Positions 5,213-5,341 of a stretch of 5,341 nucleotides of DNA are shown here, in pieces. The stretch lies in NCBI GenBank assembly GCA_030679025.1, contig JAUXTV010000193.1:1-5341 (forward strand), written 5' to 3'. Position numbers and translations under genes: made by a program. This DNA is from Candidatus Woesearchaeota archaeon. GTDB lineage: Archaea > Nanobdellota > Nanobdellia > SCGC-AAA011-G17 > UBA489. Within the stretch, counting starts at the first letter, position 1; every line of letters begins with the position of its first letter. Below the pieces are notes generated by a model. That model saw nothing but the letters and a program-made list of their open reading frames with translations. It was not told the DNA's origin and searched no databases.

Positions 5213-5341
5213 ATGGTGACAGAAAGTGACAAAGGCGGAGAAGAAATAACGCCGACCAAAAACGATCACACTATTTTTGTAGGTAGCAAGCCCATGATGA
5301 ATTATGTCACGGGTATTGTTATGCAGTTTACCAGTCATAAT
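5213..5341 (+). CDS. albA: Alba-family DNA/RNA-binding chromatin protein, 3' end cut by window edge
   Basis: Forty-three codons are visible. After an acidic, polar lead of about 18 residues, the protein reads HTIFVGSKPMMNYVTGIVMQF (19-39, shown here with its key residues), which matches the first strand, nucleic-acid-binding loop and first helix of Alba. Compared with Sulfolobus Alba (IGKKPVMNYV), the second Lys of the KK pair is kept (K26). The first, the acetylation site K16 of Sulfolobus, is Ser here (S25). Alba dimers coat DNA and bind RNA in most archaea. The RNA-binding GRAISKA block lies beyond the window. The ATG chosen gives a sensible N-terminus; the next codon, GTG, would be an alternative start one residue shorter. 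The gene follows eS17 in the same direction. Confidence 0.88.
   Translation, partial: MVTESDKGGEEITPTKNDHTIFVGSKPMMNYVTGIVMQFTSHN

Overview
The window looks archaeal, most likely a low-GC DPANN-type lineage such as Woesearchaeota or a relative; that placement is inferred from gene style, not from a phylogeny. Three things point to Archaea. The right end encodes ribosomal protein eS17, which bacteria lack, followed by the chromatin protein Alba. TATA-like boxes sit about 21-25 bases ahead of the start codons of operon-leading genes, as expected for leaderless archaeal transcripts. A large, sequon-rich type I surface protein is built from beta-sandwich and Ig-like domains in the style of archaeal cell-surface proteins.

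Left part (1-3518, minus strand) is a tight three-gene operon read leftwards. It begins with an unrecognised 85-residue soluble protein. Through an ATGA overlap it runs into a 912-residue membrane-anchored surface protein with a signal peptide, a six-blade Asp-box beta-propeller apparently inserted into a beta-sandwich, two Ig-like domains, a low-complexity stalk, one transmembrane helix and a cytoplasmic tail of about 190 residues. An 8-base overlap then leads to a MinD/ParA-type ATPase that starts at TTG and runs off the window edge. Both downstream genes have strong Shine-Dalgarno sequences inside the end of the preceding gene, so the three products are probably made together. The linkage suggests, but does not prove, that the ATPase positions the surface protein or works with its tail.

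Centre (3519-3709) is a 191-base AT-rich divergent promoter region with one TATA-like box facing each way.

Right part (3710-5341, plus strand) holds a cyclopropane-fatty-acyl-phospholipid synthase closely resembling Escherichia coli Cfa, with all five key active-site residues kept. It is followed by the eS17 gene and the first 43 codons of an Alba gene, each with its own probable promoter. A bacterial-type Cfa in an archaeon is a biochemical puzzle, since archaeal membranes are normally made of isoprenoid ethers, not fatty acyl esters.

The most interesting points are the surface protein/MinD module, the nested duplication and apparent domain insertion in the surface protein, and the bacterial-type Cfa. 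No RNA genes, CRISPR arrays, insertion sequences or convincing terminators were seen.
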